From: Eubacterium sp. An11
Lineage (GTDB): Bacteria > Bacillota > Clostridia > Lachnospirales > Lachnospiraceae
Assembly (NCBI RefSeq): GCF_002161065.1
Contig: NZ_NFLV01000004.1
Coordinates: 160,640 to 224,639, forward strand
DNA: 64,000 nucleotides
Direction: 5' to 3'
Positions 20,176-28,796 of the stretch are shown here, piece after piece. Both the position numbers and the translations under genes were made by a program. Under the pieces are notes generated by a model. That model worked only from the letters and a program-made list of their open reading frames with translations, was not told where the DNA came from and made no database searches. Position 1 is the first letter of the stretch. Every line of letters begins with the position of its first letter.

Positions 20176-20790
20176 CTATCTGTTCTCTAAATGAATAAAA
20201 TTATCCAGTATCTTCAGTCCGACCTCGCTGCTCTTTTCCGGATGAAACTGGCAGGCAAAAATATTATCGTGTTCCACGGAAGCATGGATCTTGGTGGAAT
20301 AAAATGTGGTGGCCGCCACATCTTCCTCACGTTTCGCGGACAGATAGTAGGAATGGACAAAATACACATAAGGATGTCCCTCTATCCCCTGAAATAAAGA
20401 GGCGCCCTCCCGGATATCCAGAGAATTCCATCCCATATGCGGAATCTTGAGCCCTTCCTTGTCCGGAATCCGGCGGATGCTGCCCGGAAGAAGTCCGAGT
20501 CCCTTCACGCCAGGCGTCTCGTCGCTGTCCTCAAACAAAAGCTGCAGTCCCAGGCAGATGCCAAGAAACGGCGTGCCCTGGCTCACCACCTCTTTAATAA
20601 CCTCTTCCAGTCCGTAGCTCCGGAGCTTTCCCATGGCATCCCCGAAAGCGCCGACGCCCGGCAGAATAACTCTGTCCGCCGACAGGATCACATTTTTATC
20701 TCTGGTTACTTTCACATCCTGACCCAGATACAAAAGCGCTTTTTCCACACTTTTTATATTCCCTGCGTCATAATCAATCACTGCTACCAT
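20176..20790 (-). CDS. hisH: imidazole glycerol phosphate synthase, glutamine amidotransferase subunit
   Basis: 204-aa class I glutamine amidotransferase that supplies ammonia to HisF. Visible: VIDYDAGNIKSVEKAL at the start, ILPGVGAFGDAM, the nucleophile in GTPFLGICLGLQLLFE (Cys about 80), and the His-Glu pair in CQFHPEKSS (about 187). AAAGGATAC precedes the ATG. Co-transcribed with hisF. A hisHF pair separated from the rest of the pathway is uncommon but occurs in Firmicutes. No T-box leader was recognised in the 270 bases upstream. Confidence 0.97.
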   Translation of the reverse strand: MVAVIDYDAGNIKSVEKALLYLGQDVKVTRDKNVILSADRVILPGVGAFGDAMGKLRSYGLEEVIKEVVSQGTPFLGICLGLQLLFEDSDETPGVKGLGLLPGSIRRIPDKEGLKIPHMGWNSLDIREGASLFQGIEGHPYVYFVHSYYLSAKREEDVAATTFYSTKIHASVEHDNIFACQFHPEKSSEVGLKILDNFIHLENR

Positions 20791-21061
20791 ATATGTATCC
20801 TTTCTGTTGTTTCAAGCTCATTTACACTTGTTGATTTTGCAGGATTTCTCCCTGTTTCCACTATCAAAAATTCATGCTGCGCCCTGAATTTCACTTATTT
20901 ATTCTAGTGGATTTTCATAAATTATGCAATATTAATGTATCGGAAGCTTACAAAAAAACGAATCCTAAATTATTTATTGATTTTTTCACAAGATTGTAAT
21001 ATTATAGTGATAACAATAATATAATTTTTTAATTATTGTAGTATGAAAGGGGAATTTCAAG

Positions 21062-21274
21062 ATGAAATCAACACTCAATGTACAGTTTGGTGGTAACACT
21101 GTTGAAAGTAAAGAAATCATCGCTGCAGCAAAAAAGATCTGGGTCGATGAAGGCAATCAGAACAGAAAAGTAAAAGACTTATTAAAACTCGATCTCTATG
21201 TGAAACCTGAAGAAAACGCAGTTTACTACGTATTTAACGACGATGAGAGCGGAAGCTTTCCTCTTTACGAATAA
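21062..21274 (+). CDS. DUF6465 family protein
   Basis: 70-aa small soluble protein beginning MKSTLNVQFGGNTVESKEII and containing LLKLDLYVKPEENAVYYVFN, the conserved core of the Lachnospiraceae DUF6465 family, which has no known function. AAGGGGAA precedes the ATG. The upstream region (20990-21050) is very AT-rich with several possible -10 boxes, including TATAAT at 21020-21025, and the gene ends in its own strong terminator, so it is a monocistronic and possibly highly expressed unit. Confidence 0.8.
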   Translation: MKSTLNVQFGGNTVESKEIIAAAKKIWVDEGNQNRKVKDLLKLDLYVKPEENAVYYVFNDDESGSFPLYE

Positions 21275-21297
21275 TAAAAATACAGTGATACAACGGT

Positions 21298-21337
21298 AAA
21301 TGCCCTTCGCGGAATCTCGAATCCACGAAGGGCATTT
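21298..21337. terminator. terminator between DUF6465 gene and sensor kinase
   Basis: Perfect 12-bp stem AAATGCCCTTCG/CGAAGGGCATTT followed by a T-run on the plus strand; it lies between convergent genes. Confidence 0.85.
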
Positions 21338-21339
21338 TT

Positions 21340-22902
21340 TTAATTTCCACAGTCCAGATCAAAGTAGAAATCCACACCGTTTTCCTCATTGGTCACACCG
21401 AACTGTTTTCCGTGGGCGTTCATGGTCGCCGCCACGATGGACAGGCCGATACCGCTTCCGCCGTACTCTCTCGTCCTTGCTTTATCCACCTTATAAAACT
21501 TGATCCAGAGCTTTTCCAGATCTTTTTCCGGAATCTGATTGCCATCGTTGTAGACATGGATACGAAGATCCTTATCTTTTCTCTCAAACCAGATACGAAT
21601 GACACCATCCTGAAATACATGATTGAGCGCATTGGACAGATAATTACTGAAAACTTCCTCGATCATAAATTCATCCGCCCAGACGTATACCGGCCCCTTC
21701 TCCTCGAACACCACTCTGTTGTTCTTCTTCATAAAAAGAATCTGCGTGGAAGCCAGCTTATTCTGAATCATCTGACAGATATCAAACCGCTGCATATTCA
21801 ACTGCTGATTGCCAAACTCAATCTGATTGAGCGTCAGGAGTTTTTTGACCATGGTATTCATCTTCTGCGCTTCATCGGCAATGACCTCACAGTAGAAATC
21901 CTTGCTCTCCTCATCATCAGTGATATTCTCCTTCAGACCTTCCGCATATCCCTGGATCAGAGCGATCGGCGTCTTAAGCTCATGGCTCACATGGGAGAGA
22001 AACTCCTTTCTCATCTCATCAATCTGCTCTTTTTTCTCAATATCTTTCTGCAGCTCCAGATTGGCGGCCTTCAGATCTGCAATGGTCGATTCCAGCTTCT
22101 CCGACATCTGGTTCATGGAATCTCCGAGAATCTGCAGTTCATCACCGGTATCCACATGTACCTTGGCATCAAAATCCAGATGTGTCATCTTATTGGCCAC
22201 CACCGCCATATCTTTGATCGGCCTGGTAAACTGCGTGGATACGATGAAAATGATAATACTTCCAATCAGGATACCGGAAAAACCGGTGTAAGCCAGGAAA
22301 CGGCTGCTGATGTCCGCACTGGCCTGAATGCCCTCCAGGGAAACCCTCATGGCAATCAGATAATTATCATCGGTGAATCCGAAAAGATAAATTCCTTTTT
22401 GTCCGCTGGGATCTGTGAGCTGCGTCACAAAATATCCTTTCTGTATGAGGGTGACAAAATTATCCTCTTCCTCATTCTGCCACGGAAGGAGATGTCTCCT
22501 CTTTGAATACTCGTCAAAGATTCCTTCCTCTCTTCCCAGGATAACCTGACTCCGGATCTGGTCCAGGTATCCCAGAATCTCCTCATAGGTCTTGCTTCCG
22601 TCCGCCATATTACTGAAGATGACTACCTGAGTAAAATAAAAATCGCTGGATTGGGCGATCATCATCTTGATATTGGTGCTGTTGGAAATCTGCTCCATCT
22701 CCTCGTTGATCGTTTCCTGGGCAGAAGTATCATGCAGCACCTTTTTTACATCCTGAAAGGTCTTTACGATATTGTCTTTCTCTGAAGAAATATAATACTT
22801 GTCCGCAAAGGCATGATTTAAAAACCAGGTGAAAACGATGACAAAGCCGACAATCAAAATCAGAATGGATGTCAGCTTGAATCGTATTGAGTAGTATTTC
22901 AT
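21340..22902 (-). CDS. sensor histidine kinase
   Basis: 520 aa. N-terminal membrane helix (about 8-30), an extracytoplasmic sensor region of about 160 residues, a second helix (about 205-225), a HAMP-like linker (TRPIKDMAVVANKMTHLDFD), the phosphoacceptor SHVSHELKTPIALIQG (His about 310) and an ATP-binding domain with N-box NYLSNALNHV and G-box YGGSGIGLSIV. It autophosphorylates and passes phosphate to the response regulator encoded 9 bases upstream. The sensor region has no recognised domain, so the signal is unknown. AAGGTG precedes the ATG. Confidence 0.95.
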   Translation of the reverse strand: MKYYSIRFKLTSILILIVGFVIVFTWFLNHAFADKYYISSEKDNIVKTFQDVKKVLHDTSAQETINEEMEQISNSTNIKMMIAQSSDFYFTQVVIFSNMADGSKTYEEILGYLDQIRSQVILGREEGIFDEYSKRRHLLPWQNEEEDNFVTLIQKGYFVTQLTDPSGQKGIYLFGFTDDNYLIAMRVSLEGIQASADISSRFLAYTGFSGILIGSIIIFIVSTQFTRPIKDMAVVANKMTHLDFDAKVHVDTGDELQILGDSMNQMSEKLESTIADLKAANLELQKDIEKKEQIDEMRKEFLSHVSHELKTPIALIQGYAEGLKENITDDEESKDFYCEVIADEAQKMNTMVKKLLTLNQIEFGNQQLNMQRFDICQMIQNKLASTQILFMKKNNRVVFEEKGPVYVWADEFMIEEVFSNYLSNALNHVFQDGVIRIWFERKDKDLRIHVYNDGNQIPEKDLEKLWIKFYKVDKARTREYGGSGIGLSIVAATMNAHGKQFGVTNEENGVDFYFDLDCGN

Positions 22903-22911
22903 AAAATCACC

Positions 22912-23589
22912 TTAATCCACTTCAAATTTGTAACCCATGCCCCAGATGGTCTTAATGTACTCTCCCTTGTCTCCCAGCTTGCTCCGAAGCTTCTTCACAT
23001 GGGTGTCGATGGTTCTGGCGTCGCCAAAATAATCGTAGTTCCAGACGTTATTTAAAATCTTCTCTCTGGAGAGAGCCACACCCTGATTCATGACAAAATA
23101 GGTGAGGAGCTCAAATTCCTTAAAACTCAGGGAAATCGGTTTTCCATCGATCTTCACTTCATGGGCGGCGATATCAAGCTCAATGCCGCCGGCTTCCAGC
23201 ACCTCGCCGGCCGCCAGAGAATTGCTTCTTCTGAGGATTGCCTCCACCCGGGCCACCAGAATCTTCGGGCTGAACGGTTTTGCGATGTACTCGTCCACAC
23301 CCAGGTCAAAACCGTTGAGCTCGTCGCTCTCCTCGCCTTTGGCCGTCAGCATGATGATCGGCACCTGGGAATACTGGCGGATCTCTTTGACCACCTCAAA
23401 GCCGTCGATCTTCGGCATCATCACGTCACAGATGACCAGGCTGATGCTCTTGTCCTCAAAAAATATATCCAGCGCTTCCTCTCCGTCGGCGGCCTCGATC
23501 ACTTCATACCCTTTCTTTTTTAAGAAATCGCCGACCAGCTTGCGCATCCTGCTCTCGTCATCCACCACAAGAATCTTTAATTTTTCCAT
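22912..23589 (-). CDS. OmpR/PhoB-family response regulator
   Basis: 225 aa. Receiver domain (about 1-115) with KILVVDDESRMRK, phosphoacceptor Asp in LVICDVMMPKIDG (about 54), and the switch Lys in YIAKPF; C-terminal winged-helix DNA-binding domain (about 130-225) with SFKEFELLTYFVMNQG, RTIDTHVKKLRSKLG and WGMGYKFEVD. Start at 23589, where GGAGG is 6 bases upstream. It forms a two-component system with the kinase just downstream. The regulon is unknown; a VanZ-like protein and a cell-wall hydrolase are the nearest upstream genes, which fits envelope sensing but does not prove it. Confidence 0.96.
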   Translation of the reverse strand: MEKLKILVVDDESRMRKLVGDFLKKKGYEVIEAADGEEALDIFFEDKSISLVICDVMMPKIDGFEVVKEIRQYSQVPIIMLTAKGEESDELNGFDLGVDEYIAKPFSPKILVARVEAILRRSNSLAAGEVLEAGGIELDIAAHEVKIDGKPISLSFKEFELLTYFVMNQGVALSREKILNNVWNYDYFGDARTIDTHVKKLRSKLGDKGEYIKTIWGMGYKFEVD

Positions 23590-23748
23590 ATATATCCTCC
23601 ATCCCACAGCATGTTATATTTTTAATATTCAGCAACAGCTCAGCCATCTCAGAACCACAGCAGACACAGTCTGCCGGCGCATGGCTGAACTCTTACAGAT
23701 ATAATAGTCATGTTCTATGAAAATAATGTGAAAATATGACCAAAAATC

Positions 23749-24150
23749 TTATCTTTTTGTCATCCGTTTCACCACTCTCCAGATTGCCAGGACGATTTCC
23801 CGGATCACTGCGAAGACCACAAACATGAGAAGGAATCCCACGAGACCGAAAATGACGTCATCCAGATCCATCGTTCCGCTGCCCGAATACCACTGTCCGA
23901 TCTCGATGGCAAAAGTCAGCACCAAGATCAGGGTAAATACGTAAATAAACACGATGACCAGCACATGATTCCGGCTTAATATCTTAAAAAGCGGATAGAT
24001 AGCCAGCACCAGAATCATACCGATAATACCGATAACCAGAAAATGCAGCTGTTTATCAGTAAAGTTTTTCTCATAGGCATCATTGAGCGACAAAATGTAG
24101 CTGTGTGATTTTGCAATGAGAATCATCAGGCTTTCCAAAATTGATTCCAT
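23749..24150 (-). CDS. VanZ-like membrane protein
   Basis: 133 aa with three to four membrane segments. KQLHFLVIGIIGMI near residue 33 and EIGQWYSGSGTMDLDDVIFG near 83 match the VanZ-like pattern of a conserved H, then E...Q...D..D. VanZ lowers teicoplanin binding in resistant enterococci, but chromosomal relatives are of unknown function. AAGGAGG precedes the ATG. It lies upstream of the two-component pair, with about 160 bases between. Confidence 0.75.
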   Translation of the reverse strand: MESILESLMILIAKSHSYILSLNDAYEKNFTDKQLHFLVIGIIGMILVLAIYPLFKILSRNHVLVIVFIYVFTLILVLTFAIEIGQWYSGSGTMDLDDVIFGLVGFLLMFVVFAVIREIVLAIWRVVKRMTKR

Positions 24151-24263
24151 ATTTCCTCCTTTTTGTGTCTGCAGCGCACCCGCCCGGCTCCGGACCCACC
24201 GGAATTCTCATCATCTGCGGGTCTGCTTTTGAGACAGAATATATTTCATCCGGAAACAAAAGA

Positions 24264-24364
24264 AAGGGGCCGCCGCAAAACATCCCGTCATACCGGATAT
24301 CCCGTATCTTATAAAACAGACACGCCATATCTGGTACCGACAGTATATCTTGCCGCAGCCCCTT
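24264..24364 (-). terminator. long-stem terminator after the glucosaminidase gene
   Basis: AAGGGGCCGCCGCAA pairs with TTGCCGCAGCCCCTT, with a long imperfect inner stem. On the minus strand it ends GCGGCCCCTTTCTTTT and is preceded by ACTATATT. Member of the GGC-GC hairpin family. Confidence 0.75.
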
Positions 24365-24431
24365 CAGTATAATATAGTTTGAAGTCTCCGTCAAACAGAC
24401 GGTTTTTTCATTTCTTACGAGGAAACAGGCA

Positions 24432-25469
24432 TTATTTATCCCATTTCGTCAGATTATATGTACGAATCACTCCGGACAGCTGGCTGACATAAGATCCGGA
24501 AGTGGCGTACCCGCCCTTTTTGATAATCTGCAGCTGTTTTTTGTAGCTGCTTGTTTTTGTAAGACCCGCATAACGTTTCCGGCTGCCATTTTTGGCATTC
24601 AGAAGATACGCGGAATGATCTTCAATGGAATCTTCAATGCAGGAATATTTCCGGAACTTCGCTGTGATACTGTACCGTCCGCCGGAACCGTACTCGTAGG
24701 TGCGCTTTTTATAAAAATTCACACCATCCCAGGCGGAACCGCTCCAGGTATTGCCGGACAGATTCATTTTCATGCCAAACAGATTGTTTCCGTTCTTCGC
24801 CAGAGTGGACTGTCCCCAGCCGCTTTCCAGAATTGCCTGAGCCATGGTAACCGAAGCGAGAATCCCCGTTCTTTTGTAATTCTCCCTGGCAACCGGTCCG
24901 ATCTCGTTGATAAAAGAAGATTTAGAAACATTTTTCGCTTTGGTGGCCGTCTGAGAAATGCCCGGACGGACCTGCAGCGTCACCGTTCTTGCCGAATCGC
25001 TGTAGGAATATTTCAGGCCGAAGAAAGAAGCCGCCTGATTCACCGGCACAAGCAGATCGTTGACGCCGCTGCTCCTGAATGTCACAAAATACGGGGACAC
25101 TTTCAGCTTCATCTTGGTTCCGTTTACCTTGGCGTACTTTTTGTTGGCATAAAAAATGACCTTTCTCGCTCCGTAGCGAAGGGTCACCTTACTGCCGTTG
25201 GCACTATAAGAAGCGCGGATACCATTCTCTGAGAACAACGTCCTGCACGGTACATAGATGGTAGATCCGATTTTGACTGACGGCGCCTTCTGTGCGCTGG
25301 AAGCCACGGACACCTCCTCGCCGCTATAACGGACATTGATAATGGTTCCTTTCAGACTGACGGCGCTGCCGTTCTTGATGACCGGAATTTTTGCCGCTTC
25401 CGCCGGCATGGCCTTCCACGCCATTCCCAGAAACAGCACCGCCAGTGCTATGATTAATTTTTTCTTCAC
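24432..25469 (-). CDS. secreted N-acetylglucosaminidase with copper-amine-oxidase-like N-terminal domain
   Basis: 345 aa. Starts at GTG 25469 (GAGAGGAG about 8 bases upstream), giving the signal peptide VKKKLIIALAVLFLGMAW with cleavage after AEA. Residues about 30-165 resemble the copper amine oxidase N1 domain, usually a wall-binding module, with IYVPCRTLFSENGI and LLVPVNQAASFFGL. Residues about 180-340 form a glucosaminidase domain (GILASVTMAQAILESGWGQS, catalytic Glu about 210) followed by the EDHSAYLL and YVSQL motifs. It hydrolyses peptidoglycan glycan strands outside the cell, likely in growth or division. Confidence 0.9.
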   Translation of the reverse strand: MKKKLIIALAVLFLGMAWKAMPAEAAKIPVIKNGSAVSLKGTIINVRYSGEEVSVASSAQKAPSVKIGSTIYVPCRTLFSENGIRASYSANGSKVTLRYGARKVIFYANKKYAKVNGTKMKLKVSPYFVTFRSSGVNDLLVPVNQAASFFGLKYSYSDSARTVTLQVRPGISQTATKAKNVSKSSFINEIGPVARENYKRTGILASVTMAQAILESGWGQSTLAKNGNNLFGMKMNLSGNTWSGSAWDGVNFYKKRTYEYGSGGRYSITAKFRKYSCIEDSIEDHSAYLLNAKNGSRKRYAGLTKTSSYKKQLQIIKKGGYATSGSYVSQLSGVIRTYNLTKWDK

Positions 25470-25624
25470 AGTATTTCTCCTCTCGACAAAATTTGTCTTA
25501 TCTTTTGACACATTTTCATTTTTTAAACACATTTCCTGGGAAATATGTTACAAAAGTATTATATATAGGAAATATGTCCGTAATAAGTTTTTTTCAAATT
25601 TTGCCGAAAGGAATCTGTGATTTC

Positions 25625-26908
25625 TTAAATCTGATCCAGTGCCTGTGCCAGATCCGCGATCAGATCATCCGCATCCTCAATACCGCAGGAATAACGGATC
25701 AGATCCGGTTTTACACCGCAGGCTTCCAGCTCCTCGTCATTCATCTGACGATGGGTGGCGCTGGCCGGATGGAGACAGCAGGTTCTCGCATCTGCCACAT
25801 GAGTCTCGATGGCTCCCAGTTTCAGGTGCTTCATGAAATTCTCGGCCGCTTTTCTTCCGCCTTTCACGCCGAAACTTACCACGCCGCAGGAACCGTTCGG
25901 CAGATATTTCTGCGCCAGTTCGTGATATTTATCTCCTTCCAGACCGCAGTAATTGACATACGTTACTTTCTCATGATTCTTTAAGAACTGTGCCACCGCC
26001 ATGGCGTTCTCACAGTGACGTTTCACTCTGACATGAAGGCTTTCCAGTCCGAGATTCAGGATAAAGGCATTCTGCGGAGACTGAATGGAACCAAAATCTC
26101 TCATGAGCTGGGCCGTCGCCTTGGTGATATAGGCCCCCTCCAGACCAAATCTCTCTGTGTAGATCACACCGTGGTAGCTCTCATCCGGCGTACACAGTCC
26201 CGGATACTTGTCCGGATACTTCGTCCAGTCAAACTTGCCGCTGTCCACGATACAGCCGCCCACGCCGGCTCCGTGTCCATCCATATATTTGGTGGTGGAA
26301 TGAGTGACGATGTCCGCACCCCACTCAAATGGACGGCAGTTGATCGGTGTTGCAAAAGTATTATCCACGATCAATGGCACTCCATGGGCATGGGCTGCCT
26401 TGGCAAACTTTTCAATGTCAAGCACTGTCAGCGCCGGGTTGGCAATGGTCTCTCCGAAAACTGCCTTGGTATTCGGACGGAAAGCTGCGTTCAGCTCTTC
26501 TTCCGTGCAGTCCGGATCCACAAAGGTAAATTCAATGCCCATCCGCTTCATGGTCACAGCAAACAGGTTATAGGTTCCGCCGTAAATGGATGCGGAAGAA
26601 ACCACATGGTCGCCGCAGGAAGCGATGTTAAATACAGCATAAAAAGATGCCGCCTGTCCGGATGATGTCAGCATGGCTGCTGTACCGCCCTCCAGCTCGC
26701 AGATCTTTTTTGCCACGTAATCATTGGTCGGATTCTGCAGTCTTGTGTAGAAATAGCCTTCTGCCTCCAGGTCAAAGAGCTTGCCCATATCCTCGCTGGT
26801 GGCATATTTATATGTGGTACTCTGTATGATCGGAATCTGGCGAGGCTCTCCGTTGCCCGGCGTATAGCCTCCCTGTACACATTTGGTATTTAATGAATAT
26901 TCTTTCAT
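25625..26908 (-). CDS. metY: O-acetylhomoserine aminocarboxypropyltransferase
   Basis: 427 aa, pyridoxal-phosphate enzyme of the Cys/Met metabolism family. It makes homocysteine (or methionine) from O-acetylhomoserine and sulfide. Visible: TKCVQGGYTPGNGEPRQIPI, SSGQAASFYAVFNI, DNTFATPINCRPFEWGADIV, the cofactor Lys in THSTTKYMDGHG (about 205), and SVGIEDADDLIADL-type end (YSCGIEDADDLI). Start at 26908, with AGGAGG upstream; upstream in-frame ATGs lack ribosome sites. The 427-residue length and the inserted segment around 230-260 fit MetY rather than MetB. No SAM riboswitch or T-box was recognised upstream. Confidence 0.93.
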   Translation of the reverse strand: MKEYSLNTKCVQGGYTPGNGEPRQIPIIQSTTYKYATSEDMGKLFDLEAEGYFYTRLQNPTNDYVAKKICELEGGTAAMLTSSGQAASFYAVFNIASCGDHVVSSASIYGGTYNLFAVTMKRMGIEFTFVDPDCTEEELNAAFRPNTKAVFGETIANPALTVLDIEKFAKAAHAHGVPLIVDNTFATPINCRPFEWGADIVTHSTTKYMDGHGAGVGGCIVDSGKFDWTKYPDKYPGLCTPDESYHGVIYTERFGLEGAYITKATAQLMRDFGSIQSPQNAFILNLGLESLHVRVKRHCENAMAVAQFLKNHEKVTYVNYCGLEGDKYHELAQKYLPNGSCGVVSFGVKGGRKAAENFMKHLKLGAIETHVADARTCCLHPASATHRQMNDEELEACGVKPDLIRYSCGIEDADDLIADLAQALDQI

Positions 26909-26974
26909 GGTTTTCCTCCTTCGAAATATCGTCATCGGCAGATGCTTCCTGTCCTGCCGCTGCAAAATATACTA

Positions 26975-27679
26975 TCATGTTCCCGGTAAAAAATCCAGCT
27001 TCGACAGCGGAATCTGACTTTCTTCTTCAAAATACATGTAAAAATCTGCCGGACACCAGGGCATTTTGTAAATTCTCTCGAATACCGGATAAAAAATGCA
27101 ATCATGGTAAACGGTGAGCTGTTCCTCAAGAAAACGATCATGCTCCAAATGCTCCTCATCGCCGAATCTTGTAAACGCAAAGGAATATTTCTTTTTCATC
27201 TGTTCCGCCCGGCTCTCATCCATCCGTTTCAGCACCTTATAATAATTATACAGAAGAAACAGTTTGGATACAGGTACAAACCGTTTCCCGTGCTTCGTCA
27301 TCAGAAGCTTCGGCGCACGGCCGTCATACTGAAAATTTTGCTCTCCGATCGTCTCCAGCTGCAAAAGCCCTTCTTCTATCTTACCATCCAGCAGATGGAT
27401 AACGCTCTCATAGGCGCGCCGGATGTTGGCATAAGGCAGATCGTGAGGCAGATGATAGTAGCATTTCTCGATCATCTGCATATTCCAGCGGCTGTACTCG
27501 GCAAGCAGCCCTTTATAATCCGCAAGACATCCCGGCCGCACGGCGTATTCCCAGAGAAATGCCAGCATGTTTTCGTACATGATCACATCTCTGTCATCAT
27601 AGTTCAGCCGCCGCAGGCAAGTGTCATATCCCTCCCGGTCAAAGTTCTTCTCTTCTGTAAAATGTATCGCCTGTTCCAT
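26975..27679 (-). CDS. hypothetical protein, 234 aa
   Basis: I do not recognise a family. The protein begins MEQAIHFTEEKNFDREGYD and is charged, soluble and helix-rich, with many Tyr and Phe residues and no signal peptide, repeats or metal motif. The start at 27679 follows GGAGG with 5 bases between; an ATG 36 bases upstream lacks such a site. It lies between the chorismate mutase-like gene and metY in the same direction, with about 95 bases upstream and 65 downstream. The helical, aromatic composition recalls TPR-like folds, but I cannot support that from clear repeats. Confidence 0.7.
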   Translation of the reverse strand: MEQAIHFTEEKNFDREGYDTCLRRLNYDDRDVIMYENMLAFLWEYAVRPGCLADYKGLLAEYSRWNMQMIEKCYYHLPHDLPYANIRRAYESVIHLLDGKIEEGLLQLETIGEQNFQYDGRAPKLLMTKHGKRFVPVSKLFLLYNYYKVLKRMDESRAEQMKKKYSFAFTRFGDEEHLEHDRFLEEQLTVYHDCIFYPVFERIYKMPWCPADFYMYFEEESQIPLSKLDFLPGT

Positions 27680-27775
27680 GAATACCTCCTCCTCAAAAAA
27701 TGTCCTGTCCTCCACGGAATGTGCCGGGCTTCTGCCAGCTGTCTTTGGCAGATCCTCCCGGCCGCAGCCGTTTTC

Positions 27776-28639
27776 TCAGAAATCTCCCTCGCACCGGTAG
27801 CTGCCCAGTATCTTAAGCTCCTCTGTCTCCTGGGAGAGCTGATACAGCAGGGCCCGGATCTCTTTGGTATCCATGTTGGCGGAAAGTTCCGCAAAGAAAC
27901 GGTAGTTCCAGGTATCTCCCTGCTGGAACGGCCGGGAATGTATCTCCGTGAGATTAACCCCATAGTCGGAGATCATGGACAGAATACTGCTTAAACTGCC
28001 GCTGCGGTTTGGACACTCGAACATGATCTTGATCCGGTTATGCTCCGGCAGAACCTCCAGCCGCCGCGCGAAAGTCACCACTTTCTGCCGGCTGTCCTTC
28101 TCCCTGCGCACCCGGCAGTCTGTGATATAAAACGCATGATTCAGCAAAAGCGAGTGCAGTGCGTCCGAGACGCCCACTCCGACTTCCTCAATGATCCCCA
28201 TACCGGCGTCCGCCTGTCCGTTTTCCATGGCAGCTCCGATCTCCTCGTAAGAATCCACCGTGAGCACATCGTCTTTAGAGCAGCAATCGCAGATATAAAG
28301 CTCTTCCTTCACCATGCAAAGGCGTTTCACTTCCAACGCCTCCCTCGCATACTCAAAAGGAAAACAGTCACGCAGTTCCATGGTCCGCCCATACTGATAC
28401 TTGCGGCTCACTTCCATGATTCTTTTGATGAGCGCCGTGTATTCCCGCACCAGCCGGGCATCCATCCCCTCTGTCTGTTTTTTGATGATCGCTTCTTCCC
28501 TGTCCGGCTTATAAATAACATCCTCCGTCTCCGCTTTAATGCAGGCCACCTGGTCCGCCAGAGACATTCTTTCCATAAAAAGCTTCCGGATCTCTCCGTC
28601 CACCCTGTCGATATTTTTTCTTACTTCTGATAATTCCAT
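27776..28639 (-). CDS. chorismate mutase with ACT domain and eroded prephenate dehydratase region
   Basis: 287 aa. Residues 1-85 are an AroQ-type chorismate mutase (MELSEVRKNIDRVDGEIRKL, LADQVACIKAE, YKPDREEAII). Residues about 205-285 are an ACT domain (ECPNRSGSLSSILSMISDYG then LTEIHSRPF, where P-proteins have the Phe-binding ESRP). Between them only about 110 residues remain (VDSYEEIGAAMENGQADAGMG and on), about 70 short of a prephenate dehydratase domain, with no recognisable TRF catalytic motif or glycine-rich start. Full P-proteins are about 375 aa. It probably makes prephenate; dehydratase activity is doubtful. AAAGGTGAGG precedes the ATG. Confidence 0.8.
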   Translation of the reverse strand: MELSEVRKNIDRVDGEIRKLFMERMSLADQVACIKAETEDVIYKPDREEAIIKKQTEGMDARLVREYTALIKRIMEVSRKYQYGRTMELRDCFPFEYAREALEVKRLCMVKEELYICDCCSKDDVLTVDSYEEIGAAMENGQADAGMGIIEEVGVGVSDALHSLLLNHAFYITDCRVRREKDSRQKVVTFARRLEVLPEHNRIKIMFECPNRSGSLSSILSMISDYGVNLTEIHSRPFQQGDTWNYRFFAELSANMDTKEIRALLYQLSQETEELKILGSYRCEGDF

Positions 28640-28702
28640 CTGTTACCTCACCTTTTTATCTTCCATTCTGTTCCGCCTGCTTCTTACGCACGCAGAATGA
28701 AA

Positions 28703-28747
28703 CAGAGGCCGTCACCGACAAATGCCCTCTGTCAGTGGCAGCCTCTG
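28703..28747 (-). terminator. terminator of mecA
   Basis: CAGAGGCCGTCACCGACA pairs with TGTCAGTGGCAGCCTCTG at 15 of 18 positions, the rest being wobbles on one strand. On the minus strand it ends GGCCTCTGTTTC. Member of the GGC-GC hairpin family. Confidence 0.7.
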
Positions 28748-28796
28748 CTTATTATATAATGTTTTTTTGAATCTGAAAACAGGAAATGGAAAATTT

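Noticed and set aside
26909..26974. SAM riboswitch or T-box upstream of metY
   Set aside because: The leader is too short and shows no S-box or T-box motif; none was found before proBA or hisHF either.
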